Source: Phycisphaeraceae bacterium
GTDB lineage: Bacteria; Planctomycetota; Phycisphaerae; Phycisphaerales; Phycisphaeraceae
Direction: 5' to 3'
Assembly (NCBI GenBank): GCA_029260675.1
Contig: JAJDCV010000361.1
Span: forward strand, 1-5,199
DNA length: 5,199 nt
Position numbers and translations under genes: made by a program. Each line of letters opens with the position of its first letter. Position 1 is the stretch's first letter. A model generated the notes under the pieces. That model ran no database searches. It had not been told where the DNA came from and worked only from the letters and a program-made list of their open reading frames with translations. This document shows positions 1-5,199 of this stretch, piece by piece.

Positions 1-1
1 C

Positions 2-3000
2 GCCGGAGGTACGACGTTCGACGCGACCACCGCCACCACCAGTAACGAATCGGTCCTGACCGTTGAGAGCGGGGCCGGGGCGGTCCCTGGGAACTACGGG
101 TTCACCGTCGATCGGCTGGTGTCCAGCCAGCAGGTCCTGACCAAGGGCTTCAAAGACATCAACAACACCGCGGTGGGGACGGGGACACTGACATTTGAGA
201 AGGGCAACGCCCGGCTGGATTCCCAGACCCTGCTAAGCGACCTCAACGGCGGGGCCGGGGCCAACCGCGGGCTGATCCGGGTCACCGACCGGTCCGGCGC
301 GGTCGGGCTGATCGACCTGTCCCGGGCGGTCACGGTCGATGACGCTATCGATGCGATCAACAGCGCAACCAATGTCAGTGTCCTGGCGACCGTGAGTGGT
401 GACGGTCTTACGCTCACCGACAACACCGGGCTTGGTTCGGGCAACCTCGTGATATCCAACGTCGGGACGGCCAACACCGCGACCGGGCTGGGGATCGTCG
501 GCAACAGCGCCACCGGCCAGATCGTCGGCACCACGATCAACACCCTTGGCACGGACACCTCGCTGGCCGCGATCAATGACGGGCTGGGCATCGATATCCG
601 CGATTCAGGTACAGGTTCAGGCGAGTTCTCGATCTTCGATGGGGCGAACACCGAATATCAGGTCAATCTCCTCAGTGAGACCACGCTCGGGGAGGTCATC
701 GATACGATCAATGCCGCGACCGGTGGCGTGGTCGTCGCATCAATCGCCGCCGACGGCGTGAGCTTGACACTGACCGACACGGGTTCAGGCGGCGGCAATT
801 TCAGGGTGGTCGCCAACGGCACCAGCACCGCCGCGGCGGACCTGGGCCTGTCCGGCGATGACGCCGACGGTGACAAGCAGATCGATGGCGACCGCATCAT
901 CGCCGGGATCAATTCGCGGTTGCTCTCAAAGCTCAACGGTGGACAGGGGCTTGGTGGGACGACGGCGATGGTCAGTCAGTTGACGATCGGCACGCCTATG
1001 GCGGACCTGTTCAACGGCACGGGATTAGTCACCACCGGGGATAACCTTCGTGAACTGGGAGTGACCGCACGCGATGGTGTCTTCCACTCATTTGACCTGG
1101 ATTCTTCGATAACCGTTGGCGATTTGATCAATAAGATCAGTGCGGACTCAAATGGTGACTTGTCCCTCAGTATTCAGAACAACGCCCTACAGATCACGGA
1201 TAACACGGGAGGCGCTGGCAACCTGGTCGTTATTGAGAATGCGGCCGGATTCGGTGCAACCGCCATTGCCGATTTAGGTCTTCTGATAAATGCCCCGGTC
1301 AACTCGGTTACTGGTATCGACACCAATCCCGTGCCAACCGTCAGCACACAGTCTGGAGCGGGCCAGGTGTCGTTCCAGGATCGTGCGGGTGTAACGTTTA
1401 CGGCTGACCTGACCACGGCAAAGAGTGTCAGTGATGTGATCACAATGATCAATGACGCCAGCACCACTGCCGGGGCGGGGGTCACGGCGGCGCTGAACCG
1501 GGCGGGCAACGGGATCACACTGGCCGATGCCTCCGGCGGCACAGGGGACATCATTATTAGTGACACCACCGGTGCGACCGCGACGAATCTCAATATCGCC
1601 GGCACGTTTACCGGCGTAGACGAGATCGAGTCGGGGAATCTTCAGTATCAGTACATTGCCGAGGGCACGAGTCTAAGCTCGCTGGGGTTCAGCAAGGGCA
1701 AGATCGACATCACCGACAGCACGGGCCTGACTCGGACGATCAGCCTGCAGGAAACCGAGCAGACGATCGCCGACGTGTTGCAGGACATCAACGGCGCAGG
1801 TCTGGCGATCAACGCGCGGATTAACGACAACGGGGACGGGATCATCCTTGAGGACACCAACGCCGGGGTCCAGGCGGTGGCGATCAAGGTCGAGGAGGCC
1901 GGGTCCGGGACGGCGGCCAGCCTTGGGCTGCTCGGGGAGGCCTCCGCCGCGGGTGCTGATCTGGACGGCAGCTTCGAGAAGACCGTCGATTTCACCAGCG
2001 ACGCGATGACCAGCGCCACCCTGTTGTCCGCGCTGAAGAGCGGCAACGGCATCGACTTTGACACCGCAAATCCCGACTTCAAGGTTACGACCAAGGACGG
2101 CAACACCTTTGAGGTCGATCTGACTGTTGGGATCACGACGGTCGGCGAGTTAATCACGGCTATCCAGGACGCCGCCACCGCCGCCGGGTCCAGCGTGACG
2201 GTCTCGATCCACGAGAACGGGACCACGCTTACACTTGTAGACAACACGTCTGGGGCGGGCCAGCTCGGTTTTGAGTCGCTCAACAGCTCAGAGGCGCTGG
2301 GTGACCTGGGCTTCACGGATGATTCGGACAATGACGGGCAATCGAATGCCGGCACGCTGGTCCAGGTGACCACGCTGGCGGACCTGGTCGATTTGATCAA
2401 CGAATCCGACGTCGGGGCCGGCGCCGCGATCATCAACGACGGGTCGGCGGGGGCGCCATTCCGGCTGATCTTAAGTGCGGATGATTCGGGTTCGGCCGGG
2501 GCGTTCGTCTTCGACGACGGCGGGGCGAACTTCAAGGCTTCGACCTTTTCCAAGGCCCAGGACGCGGTGGTCTTCTTCGGGTCCACCGACCCGGCGCAGG
2601 CCCAGGTCATCACCTCGACGAGTAACACGCTGGAGGGCGTGATCCCCGGCGCGACCGTTAACCTGCACGCGACCAGCGACCAGCCTGTGCAGGTGACCAT
2701 CGCCGAAGACGACGGGGCCGCTGTCGCCGCGGCACAGAACTTTGTCGACGGGTTCAACACCCTGATGACGACAATTGATAACTACGACAGTTTCAACTCC
2801 GATACCGAGGAGCGGGGGCTGCTGCTGGGTGACTCGGCGTTGGTCCAACTCAAGAACCGGCTGTTCTCCTCGATCGTCGCGCGGAGCAACGACCTGACCG
2901 GGAGCTTCAGCTCGCTGGCGCAGGTCGGGATCACGGTCGGCAGCGGGCCGGTGCTTCGGCTGGATGCCGCCAAGTTCCAGGCCGCTTTGAACACCGACCG

Positions 3001-3343
3001 AGACGCGGTGAACAACCTGTTCACCTTCAAGACCACCGAGACGAACGCCGAGGGCGAGACCGTAACGACCGCGAAGGGGGTCGGGGTCGCGATCGACGAG
3101 TTGCTGGAAAGGCTGACGGATACGGATACCGGGATCATCGAGAGCCGGGTGGCGTTGATCGACAACCAGATCGAGCTGAACCAGGACCGGATCGAGCGGA
3201 TGGACCTGGCGTTGGAGGTCAAGCGTGCCCGATTAGAGGCTCAGTTCGTCGCGATGGAGAACGCCCTGGCGCAGCTTCAGGGGCAGAGCTCGGCCCTGGC
3301 GAGCTTCCAGCCGGTGACCTTTAACAGCAATAGCAGCTCTTAG
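2..3343 (+). CDS. fliD: Flagellar filament cap protein FliD (HAP2), very long multi-module form, 5'-truncated by the window edge
   Basis: FliD forms the cap at the distal tip of the flagellum and helps secreted flagellin fold into the filament. The frame is open from position 2, and residues before the first in-frame GTG (119) already read as FliD_N (the segment around VPGNYGFTVDRL), so the true start lies upstream; I guess 50-70 residues are missing. Visible residues (1 = codon at 2): end of FliD_N about 1-60; about seven hook-IN-like modules about 77-844; FliD_C from about 853, with SNT...PGATVNL, DQPVQVTIAEDD, FVDGFNTLM, LLLGDSALVQL, GITVGSGPVLRLD and NNLFTF; and a terminal amphipathic helix about 1044-1103 carrying the family-typical QFVAMENALAQLQ. 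The visible 1,113 residues compare with about 470 in enterobacteria. FliS follows 103-130 bp downstream. Stop is TAG at 3341. The assignment is very secure; the exact start is not visible. Confidence 0.96.
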   Translation, partial: AGGTTFDATTATTSNESVLTVESGAGAVPGNYGFTVDRLVSSQQVLTKGFKDINNTAVGTGTLTFEKGNARLDSQTLLSDLNGGAGANRGLIRVTDRSGAVGLIDLSRAVTVDDAIDAINSATNVSVLATVSGDGLTLTDNTGLGSGNLVISNVGTANTATGLGIVGNSATGQIVGTTINTLGTDTSLAAINDGLGIDIRDSGTGSGEFSIFDGANTEYQVNLLSETTLGEVIDTINAATGGVVVASIAADGVSLTLTDTGSGGGNFRVVANGTSTAAADLGLSGDDADGDKQIDGDRIIAGINSRLLSKLNGGQGLGGTTAMVSQLTIGTPMADLFNGTGLVTTGDNLRELGVTARDGVFHSFDLDSSITVGDLINKISADSNGDLSLSIQNNALQITDNTGGAGNLVVIENAAGFGATAIADLGLLINAPVNSVTGIDTNPVPTVSTQSGAGQVSFQDRAGVTFTADLTTAKSVSDVITMINDASTTAGAGVTAALNRAGNGITLADASGGTGDIIISDTTGATATNLNIAGTFTGVDEIESGNLQYQYIAEGTSLSSLGFSKGKIDITDSTGLTRTISLQETEQTIADVLQDINGAGLAINARINDNGDGIILEDTNAGVQAVAIKVEEAGSGTAASLGLLGEASAAGADLDGSFEKTVDFTSDAMTSATLLSALKSGNGIDFDTANPDFKVTTKDGNTFEVDLTVGITTVGELITAIQDAATAAGSSVTVSIHENGTTLTLVDNTSGAGQLGFESLNSSEALGDLGFTDDSDNDGQSNAGTLVQVTTLADLVDLINESDVGAGAAIINDGSAGAPFRLILSADDSGSAGAFVFDDGGANFKASTFSKAQDAVVFFGSTDPAQAQVITSTSNTLEGVIPGATVNLHATSDQPVQVTIAEDDGAAVAAAQNFVDGFNTLMTTIDNYDSFNSDTEERGLLLGDSALVQLKNRLFSSIVARSNDLTGSFSSLAQVGITVGSGPVLRLDAAKFQAALNTDRDAVNNLFTFKTTETNAEGETVTTAKGVGVAIDELLERLTDTDTGIIESRVALIDNQIELNQDRIERMDLALEVKRARLEAQFVAMENALAQLQGQSSALASFQPVTFNSNSSS
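857..892 (+). other. Acidic EF-hand/TSP3-like loop in a FliD inter-module linker
   Basis: The linker between modules 2 and 3 reads DDADGDKQIDGD, with aspartates spaced D-x-D-x-D as in calcium-binding loops of EF-hand, dockerin or TSP3 type. Position 6 of the loop is Lys rather than Gly and the usual position-12 Glu/Asp is not clear, so metal binding is only a possibility. It sits directly after the LGL end of a module, at a junction where a rigidifying ion would make structural sense. Confidence 0.35.
2318..2353 (+). other. Second acidic D-x-D-x-D-G-like loop in a FliD inter-module linker
   Basis: The linker after module 6 reads DDSDNDGQSNAG, again D-x-D-x-D-G-like and again immediately after an LGF module end. 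It occupies the equivalent position to the loop at 857-892, which argues for a shared structural role or shared ancestry rather than chance. The C-terminal acidic ligand of a full EF-hand loop is missing. Calcium binding is an inference. Confidence 0.33.
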
Positions 3344-3385
3344 TGGTCCAAAGCGGGTCCGTCGCCGCTTATCGGTCCTGGCGCA

Positions 3386-3391
3386 TATACT
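3386..3391 (+). promoter_or_regulatory. Possible -10 element (TATACT) ahead of fliS, weak
   Basis: TATACT matches the sigma-70 -10 hexamer TATAAT at five of six positions and lies in an A/T-richer patch between fliD and fliS. No acceptable -35 hexamer is found 16-18 bp upstream, where the sequence is GC-rich (around cgccgct), and there is no TGn extension. If used, it would give a leader of roughly 75 nt to the preferred fliS start, containing the hairpins at 3404-3441. fliS may equally be read through from fliD. Confidence 0.2.
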
Positions 3392-3403
3392 TAGCTAACG
3401 CAC

Positions 3404-3441
3404 CCGGTGGCCGGTTGCCGATATTTCCCTCACCGGCAGCC
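3404..3441 (+). promoter_or_regulatory. Two mutually exclusive potential hairpins in the fliS leader
   Basis: Stem A pairs CCGGTGG (3404-3410) with TCACCGG (3430-3436), six Watson-Crick pairs plus one G-U, with a 19-nt loop. Stem B pairs GGTTGCCG (3413-3420) with CGGCAGCC (3434-3441), eight pairs including one G-U, with a 13-nt loop. They share bases 3434-3436 and cannot form together. No T-run follows, so neither looks like an intrinsic terminator. The element ends 32 nt before the preferred fliS ATG. It could be an RNA-stability or translation-control structure between the two cistrons, or chance pairing in GC-rich sequence. Confidence 0.3.
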
Positions 3442-3457
3442 CGATTATGACGCCGGC

Positions 3458-3463
3458 AAGGGA
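3458..3463 (+). promoter_or_regulatory. Ribosome binding site deciding the fliS start
   Basis: AAGGGA lies 10 nt before the ATG at 3474. The earlier in-frame ATG at 3447 has no purine-rich Shine-Dalgarno sequence in front of it and would begin 5 nt after the base of hairpin B. This favours 3474 as the fliS start. Confidence 0.5.
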
Positions 3464-3473
3464 TAGCCACGCG

Positions 3474-3923
3474 ATGAGTCAGAAGCCCGTCAATCCGTAC
3501 CTAAAGACCAAGATCATGACCGCCAGCCCCGAGGAGCTGAGGCTGATGCTCTATGACGGCGCGTTGAAGTTCTGCCGGCAGGCCAAGGCGGGCCTTGAGA
3601 AGAAGAACTACGAGGACAGCTACTCGAACCTGATGCGGGCCCAGAAGATCGTGTTGGAATTGTCCACCAGCCTCAACCACGACGCCGACCCCCAGCTCTG
3701 CCAACGCCTCAGCGCCTTGTACACCTACGTCTACCGCCTGCTGGTCGACGCCAACATGAAGCGGGATTCCGCGATCGTGGATGAGGCGATCAAGCTCGTC
3801 GAGTACGAGCGCGAGACCTGGCAGATGCTCATGAAGAAGCTCGCCGGGGAAGGCAAGCCGACCGATACTTCGATCACCACCGCCCAGCAGACCGCCATCA
3901 GCAGCCTGTCACAGAGCGCCTGA
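3474..3923 (+). CDS. fliS: Flagellar export chaperone FliS
   Basis: FliS is a small helical-bundle cytoplasmic chaperone that binds the disordered C-terminus of flagellin, prevents premature polymerisation and delivers it to the FlhA export gate. The 149-residue product has the family's N-terminal signature (NPYLKTKIMTASPEELRLML, then YDGALKF, residues 7-33), the central helix with NLMRAQKIVLEL (52-63), and the C-terminal helix DEAIKLVEYERETWQMLM (103-120). Residues 125-149 form a polar Ser/Thr/Gln-rich tail that makes the protein slightly longer than the usual 120-140. I chose the ATG at 3474 over the in-frame ATG at 3447 (nine residues longer) because 3474 has a Shine-Dalgarno-like sequence and fits where family similarity begins. 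It follows fliD on the same strand, the standard fliD-fliS order. No fliT-like gene follows. Confidence 0.95.
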   Translation: MSQKPVNPYLKTKIMTASPEELRLMLYDGALKFCRQAKAGLEKKNYEDSYSNLMRAQKIVLELSTSLNHDADPQLCQRLSALYTYVYRLLVDANMKRDSAIVDEAIKLVEYERETWQMLMKKLAGEGKPTDTSITTAQQTAISSLSQSA

Positions 3924-3967
3924 TCGCGGCTGACATTTTCCAGCAACTTATTCTGTCCTAATATCCA

Positions 3968-3995
3968 CCCCGACCCAGTCCGGGGCAGTTTTATT
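3968..3995 (+). terminator. Weak terminator-like hairpin downstream of fliS
   Basis: CCCCG (3968-3972) and CGGGG (3981-3985) form a five-pair GC stem with an 8-nt loop, followed after CAG by TTTTATT (3989-3995). The stem is short and the T-run interrupted, so this is a modest intrinsic terminator candidate. Its placement 45 bp after the fliS stop is suitable for ending the fliD-fliS transcript. Confidence 0.4.
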
Positions 3996-4010
3996 GGCCA
4001 TATCCCTTAC

Positions 4011-4077
4011 GCCTGGCCTCTCCCCGTGGTGTCTCACGGCCCGCTCCAGAGGCGGCAAGGGCTTAATCCACAAGCCC
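4011..4077 (+). other. Cluster of nested short inverted repeats in the fliS to secreted-protein intergenic region
   Basis: Three perfect inverted repeats lie together. An outer stem pairs GCCTCT (4016-4021) with AGAGGC (4048-4053), and can be extended by GCC (4011-4013) with GGC (4054-4056) across a 2-nt bulge. Inside it, CCGTG (4024-4028) pairs with CACGG (4035-4039) around a 6-nt loop. Immediately after, GGGCTT (4059-4064) pairs with AAGCCC (4072-4077) around a 7-nt loop. No T-run follows. It does not fold as a tRNA. It could be a 3'-UTR structure of the fliS transcript, a small RNA, or a DNA-binding site; the last hairpin overlaps the putative -35 at 4064. Confidence 0.35.
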
Positions 4078-4090
4078 CAAGCGCCGATAG
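4064..4090 (+). promoter_or_regulatory. Candidate flagellar sigma-28 (FliA) promoter for the secreted coiled-coil protein gene
   Basis: TAAT (4064-4067), then exactly 15 nt, then GCCGATAG (4083-4090) match the enterobacterial FliA consensus TAAA-N15-GCCGATAA at 10 of 12 core positions with canonical spacing. The extended -35 bases (GTTT) are not matched. Transcription would begin near 4097, giving a leader of about 30 nt before the ATG at 4127. A flagellar sigma site next to fliD-fliS is sensible, but GCCGAT recurs by chance in this GC-rich DNA, and sigma-28 consensus in this lineage is assumed, not known. Confidence 0.4.
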
Positions 4091-4114
4091 CCTCATGGTA
4101 TCCATGTCCTAATC

Positions 4115-4119
4115 GGGAG
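4115..4119 (+). promoter_or_regulatory. Ribosome binding site of the secreted coiled-coil protein gene
   Basis: GGGAG lies 7 nt before the ATG at 4127, a good Shine-Dalgarno match and spacing. It supports this start, as does the signal peptide that begins there. Confidence 0.6.
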
Positions 4120-4126
4120 CCTGCCG

Positions 4127-5041
4127 ATGCGAGCGATTTCGCTATTTCTGTGTGTGGTGCTGCTGACCGCTGTGAATGCCGTGGCCTCGGATTCTGGGGC
4201 GGTGATCGCTGAAGTGATCCAGACCTATGAGCAGATCGAGGCCATCCGCTCGGAGATGCGTGAAGCGTCTGGTGACCTGTCCGACGAGAAGCGTGCTTAC
4301 GAGTTGGCCATCTACGAACTCAAAGGTGAGCCAAAGCCCCAGGAGCAGCTGGACAAGCTGGCCGGGTCGATCAAGCAGCAGGAGAAGTCATTAAAGCGCA
4401 TCGAGGCGAACGACGGGTCGAGCAAGTCACTGGCCTACGCCAAGCGGCGGATCCGTGACCTGTCGTTGATACTCGAGGCCAGCGGGTTGAAGACCGAGGC
4501 CGAGCGCGAAGCGCACCGCCGCAAGCTCCAACCCAATGTCGATGAATTAATCAGGCGGATCCAGGCGATAGAAGGCCCGTTCAAGGCACGCATCGAGGCG
4601 ATCGAAAACTCCGCCGAGGCCGGGAACGACGCTCTGACCGCCGTGATCAGACCGCATATCAAGACACCCGAATCGATCTACCCCGGCTCAACCATCCAGC
4701 AATTCAACGCCACCGCACATATGGCCTTCGGCGCCAGCCACTGGCAGGACAGTGAGAAAGGCCAGATCGCCTGGGCCCACATCCGCATCCGCCCGCTTGA
4801 CGAGATCCAGGACTACCACCGCGAAAAACTATTGGACGGCACCTACCCGATCCAGTCACTCAGCGACGGCAGCCTCTGGGTCTGGGCCGGCCACTTCCTG
4901 ATCACCTTCGTTGTTGATGACGAATCGCTTAAAGGTGAAGAAAGCATCCAGAAGGTGATCCACCAGTTCGTCGATCTGGAAGGGCTCGCGGCGATCAAAG
5001 CAGAGGCTAAGCAGGTCGCGGCGGGTGAGATCGCTGAATAG
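4127..5041 (+). CDS. Uncharacterised secreted/periplasmic coiled-coil protein
   Basis: I do not recognise a family for this 304-residue protein. Residues 1-20 form a clear signal peptide: Arg2, a hydrophobic core LFLCVVLLTAV, and an AVA signal-peptidase I site giving cleavage before Ser21. Cys9 is inside the hydrophobic core without a lipobox, so it is not a lipoprotein. Residues about 25-163 are charged and helical with heptad-like spacing (two stretches, about 25-95 and 102-163, separated by a short NDGSS turn), suggesting a coiled coil. Residues about 165-304 look globular with mixed strands and helices and four Trp (206, 216, 251, 253), including AWAHIRIRPL and LWVWAGHFLITFVVDD. No catalytic motif is visible. 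It starts 203 bp after fliS on the same strand behind a sigma-28-like site and ends 6 bp from the convergent trpS. A role in motility or the envelope is a guess from context. Confidence 0.85.
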   Translation: MRAISLFLCVVLLTAVNAVASDSGAVIAEVIQTYEQIEAIRSEMREASGDLSDEKRAYELAIYELKGEPKPQEQLDKLAGSIKQQEKSLKRIEANDGSSKSLAYAKRRIRDLSLILEASGLKTEAEREAHRRKLQPNVDELIRRIQAIEGPFKARIEAIENSAEAGNDALTAVIRPHIKTPESIYPGSTIQQFNATAHMAFGASHWQDSEKGQIAWAHIRIRPLDEIQDYHREKLLDGTYPIQSLSDGSLWVWAGHFLITFVVDDESLKGEESIQKVIHQFVDLEGLAAIKAEAKQVAAGEIAE

Positions 5042-5047
5042 CATTCA

Positions 5048-5199
5048 TCACAATCCAACCGCCCGGCGGGCCCTTGCCGTCACTTCCGAGACCTTCGCCT
5101 GCGCCGCGGCGGCACCATCACTAAGCACCTTGTCCACGTAGCCGGGGTCGTTCATCAACTCGGTGCGGCGTTTTCTCGCGTTAGCGAAGTGGTCGAGGA
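5048..5199 (-). CDS. trpS: Tryptophanyl-tRNA synthetase, C-terminal end only (gene continues beyond the window)
   Basis: Read on the minus strand, the last 49 codons run from the window edge to a TGA (complement of 5048-5050). They encode a segment with RKRRTELMNDPGYVDKVL, then SDGAAAAQAKVSEV, ending ARRAVGL. This is the characteristic C-terminal helix of bacterial TrpRS, where a pattern like R..ELl.dPgYVd.vL..Ga.kA..ia.et...vr.a.GL closes the protein. TrpRS is a cytoplasmic class I aminoacyl-tRNA synthetase that charges tRNA-Trp; its HIGH and KMSKS catalytic motifs lie outside the window. The gene converges on the secreted protein gene with only 6 bp between the stop codons, leaving no room for a separate intrinsic terminator. 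It has no functional link to the flagellar genes. The frame is too short for standard ORF cut-offs. Confidence 0.85.
   Translation of the reverse strand, partial: LDHFANARKRRTELMNDPGYVDKVLSDGAAAAQAKVSEVTARARRAVGL

Larger units (their letters stand above)
230..2533 (+). repeat. Array of about seven tandem flagellin hook IN-like protein modules within fliD
   Basis: The middle of FliD is a serial repeat at protein level. Each unit runs: a head of the form LLSxLNGGxG or SLxxLxxG, a strand pair ending in xDL, a helix of the form TVxDxIxxIN, a strand pair with the core GxxLTLTDNTxGxGNLxI, and an end of the form AxxLGL. By eye the units lie at nt 230-502, 560-853, 917-1285, 1331-1609, 1661-1939, 2018-2314 and a degenerate one at 2351-2533. 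Units are about 90-120 residues with low identity, so they are old duplications rather than recent DNA repeats; I saw no long nucleotide-identical copies. The motif resembles the Flagellin_IN family found in FliD and some flagellins. In FliD such domains lie outside the cap's polymerising core and are exposed. Boundaries are approximate. Confidence 0.8.

Noticed and set aside
119..121. GTG at 119 as the fliD start
   Set aside because: The frame is open to the window edge, and residues upstream of the GTG already match the FliD N-terminal domain; the real start is outside the window.
1648..2760. Long antisense open frame (370 codons, minus strand) across fliD, with others at 94-651, 1174-1605 and 2782-3222
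   Set aside because: These are mirror frames of a GC-rich, strongly codon-biased gene. Their translations are Ser/Pro/Val/Ala-rich with no domain signature, and the plus-strand frame is unmistakably FliD.
3379..3395. Sigma-54-like sequence (TGGCGC ... TTAGC) upstream of fliS, and a similar TTGGCC ... TTACG at 3994-4011
   Set aside because: The spacing between the GG and GC elements is wrong by one or two bases and the -12 box is imperfect; sigma-54 recognition tolerates little change in this spacing.
3447..3473. Nine-residue N-terminal extension of FliS from the ATG at 3447
   Set aside because: There is no Shine-Dalgarno sequence before 3447, a potential hairpin abuts it, and FliS similarity starts just after the ATG at 3474.
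4011..4077. tRNA-like or integron attC-like element in the inverted-repeat cluster
   Set aside because: The stems do not form a cloverleaf with acceptor pairing or a TTCRA-type T-loop, and there are no attC core sites or integrase nearby.
3994..4212. 72-codon plus-strand frame between fliS and the secreted protein gene
   Set aside because: It overlaps the start of the better-supported gene at 4127, has no ribosome binding site, and its Trp/Cys/Pro/Arg-rich translation looks random.
4856..5058. Minus-strand frames starting near 5044-5058 overlapping the end of the secreted protein gene
   Set aside because: They are opposite a well-supported coding frame and the true minus-strand gene here, trpS, ends at 5048 in a different frame.

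Overview
The window is bacterial, coding-dense and GC-rich (about 60% or more by eye). It holds the distal end of a flagellar filament-assembly locus, an uncharacterised secreted protein gene, and the tail of a housekeeping gene on the opposite strand. The style of the cap protein (very long, with a serial array of hook IN-type modules), the GC content and the weak Shine-Dalgarno usage fit a Planctomycetota/Phycisphaerae-like bacterium. That placement is an inference from general familiarity, not from a search.

Layout. (1) Positions 1-3343 (+) carry the filament cap protein FliD (HAP2). Its reading frame is open from the first codon of the window, so the gene begins upstream and any start codon inside the window is spurious. 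Between the conserved N-terminal and C-terminal FliD domains lie about seven tandem flagellin-hook-IN-like modules. This makes the visible part 1,113 residues, more than twice the length of enterobacterial FliD. (2) Positions 3344-3473 are a short leader with two mutually exclusive potential hairpins. (3) Positions 3474-3923 (+) encode FliS, the flagellin export chaperone. (4) Positions 3924-4126 are an intergenic stretch with a weak terminator-like hairpin, a cluster of perfect short inverted repeats, and a good match to a flagellar sigma-28 promoter at the canonical spacing. (5) Positions 4127-5041 (+) encode an unrecognised protein with a signal peptide, a long predicted coiled coil and a C-terminal globular domain. 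(6) Positions 5048-5199 (-) encode the C-terminal 49 residues of tryptophanyl-tRNA synthetase, converging on the secreted protein gene with a 6-bp gap.

How the genes work together: FliD caps the growing filament and promotes flagellin polymerisation, and FliS holds flagellin unfolded before export. The fliD-fliS pair is a classic late-flagellar arrangement. The secreted coiled-coil protein has no assigned role, but its position and the sigma-28-like site suggest it may be co-expressed with late flagellar genes. TrpS is an unrelated neighbour.

No CRISPR array, tRNA, rRNA, transposase or phage gene was seen. The most unusual material is the modular architecture of FliD, with one compositionally different module, and the uncharacterised secreted protein next to it.
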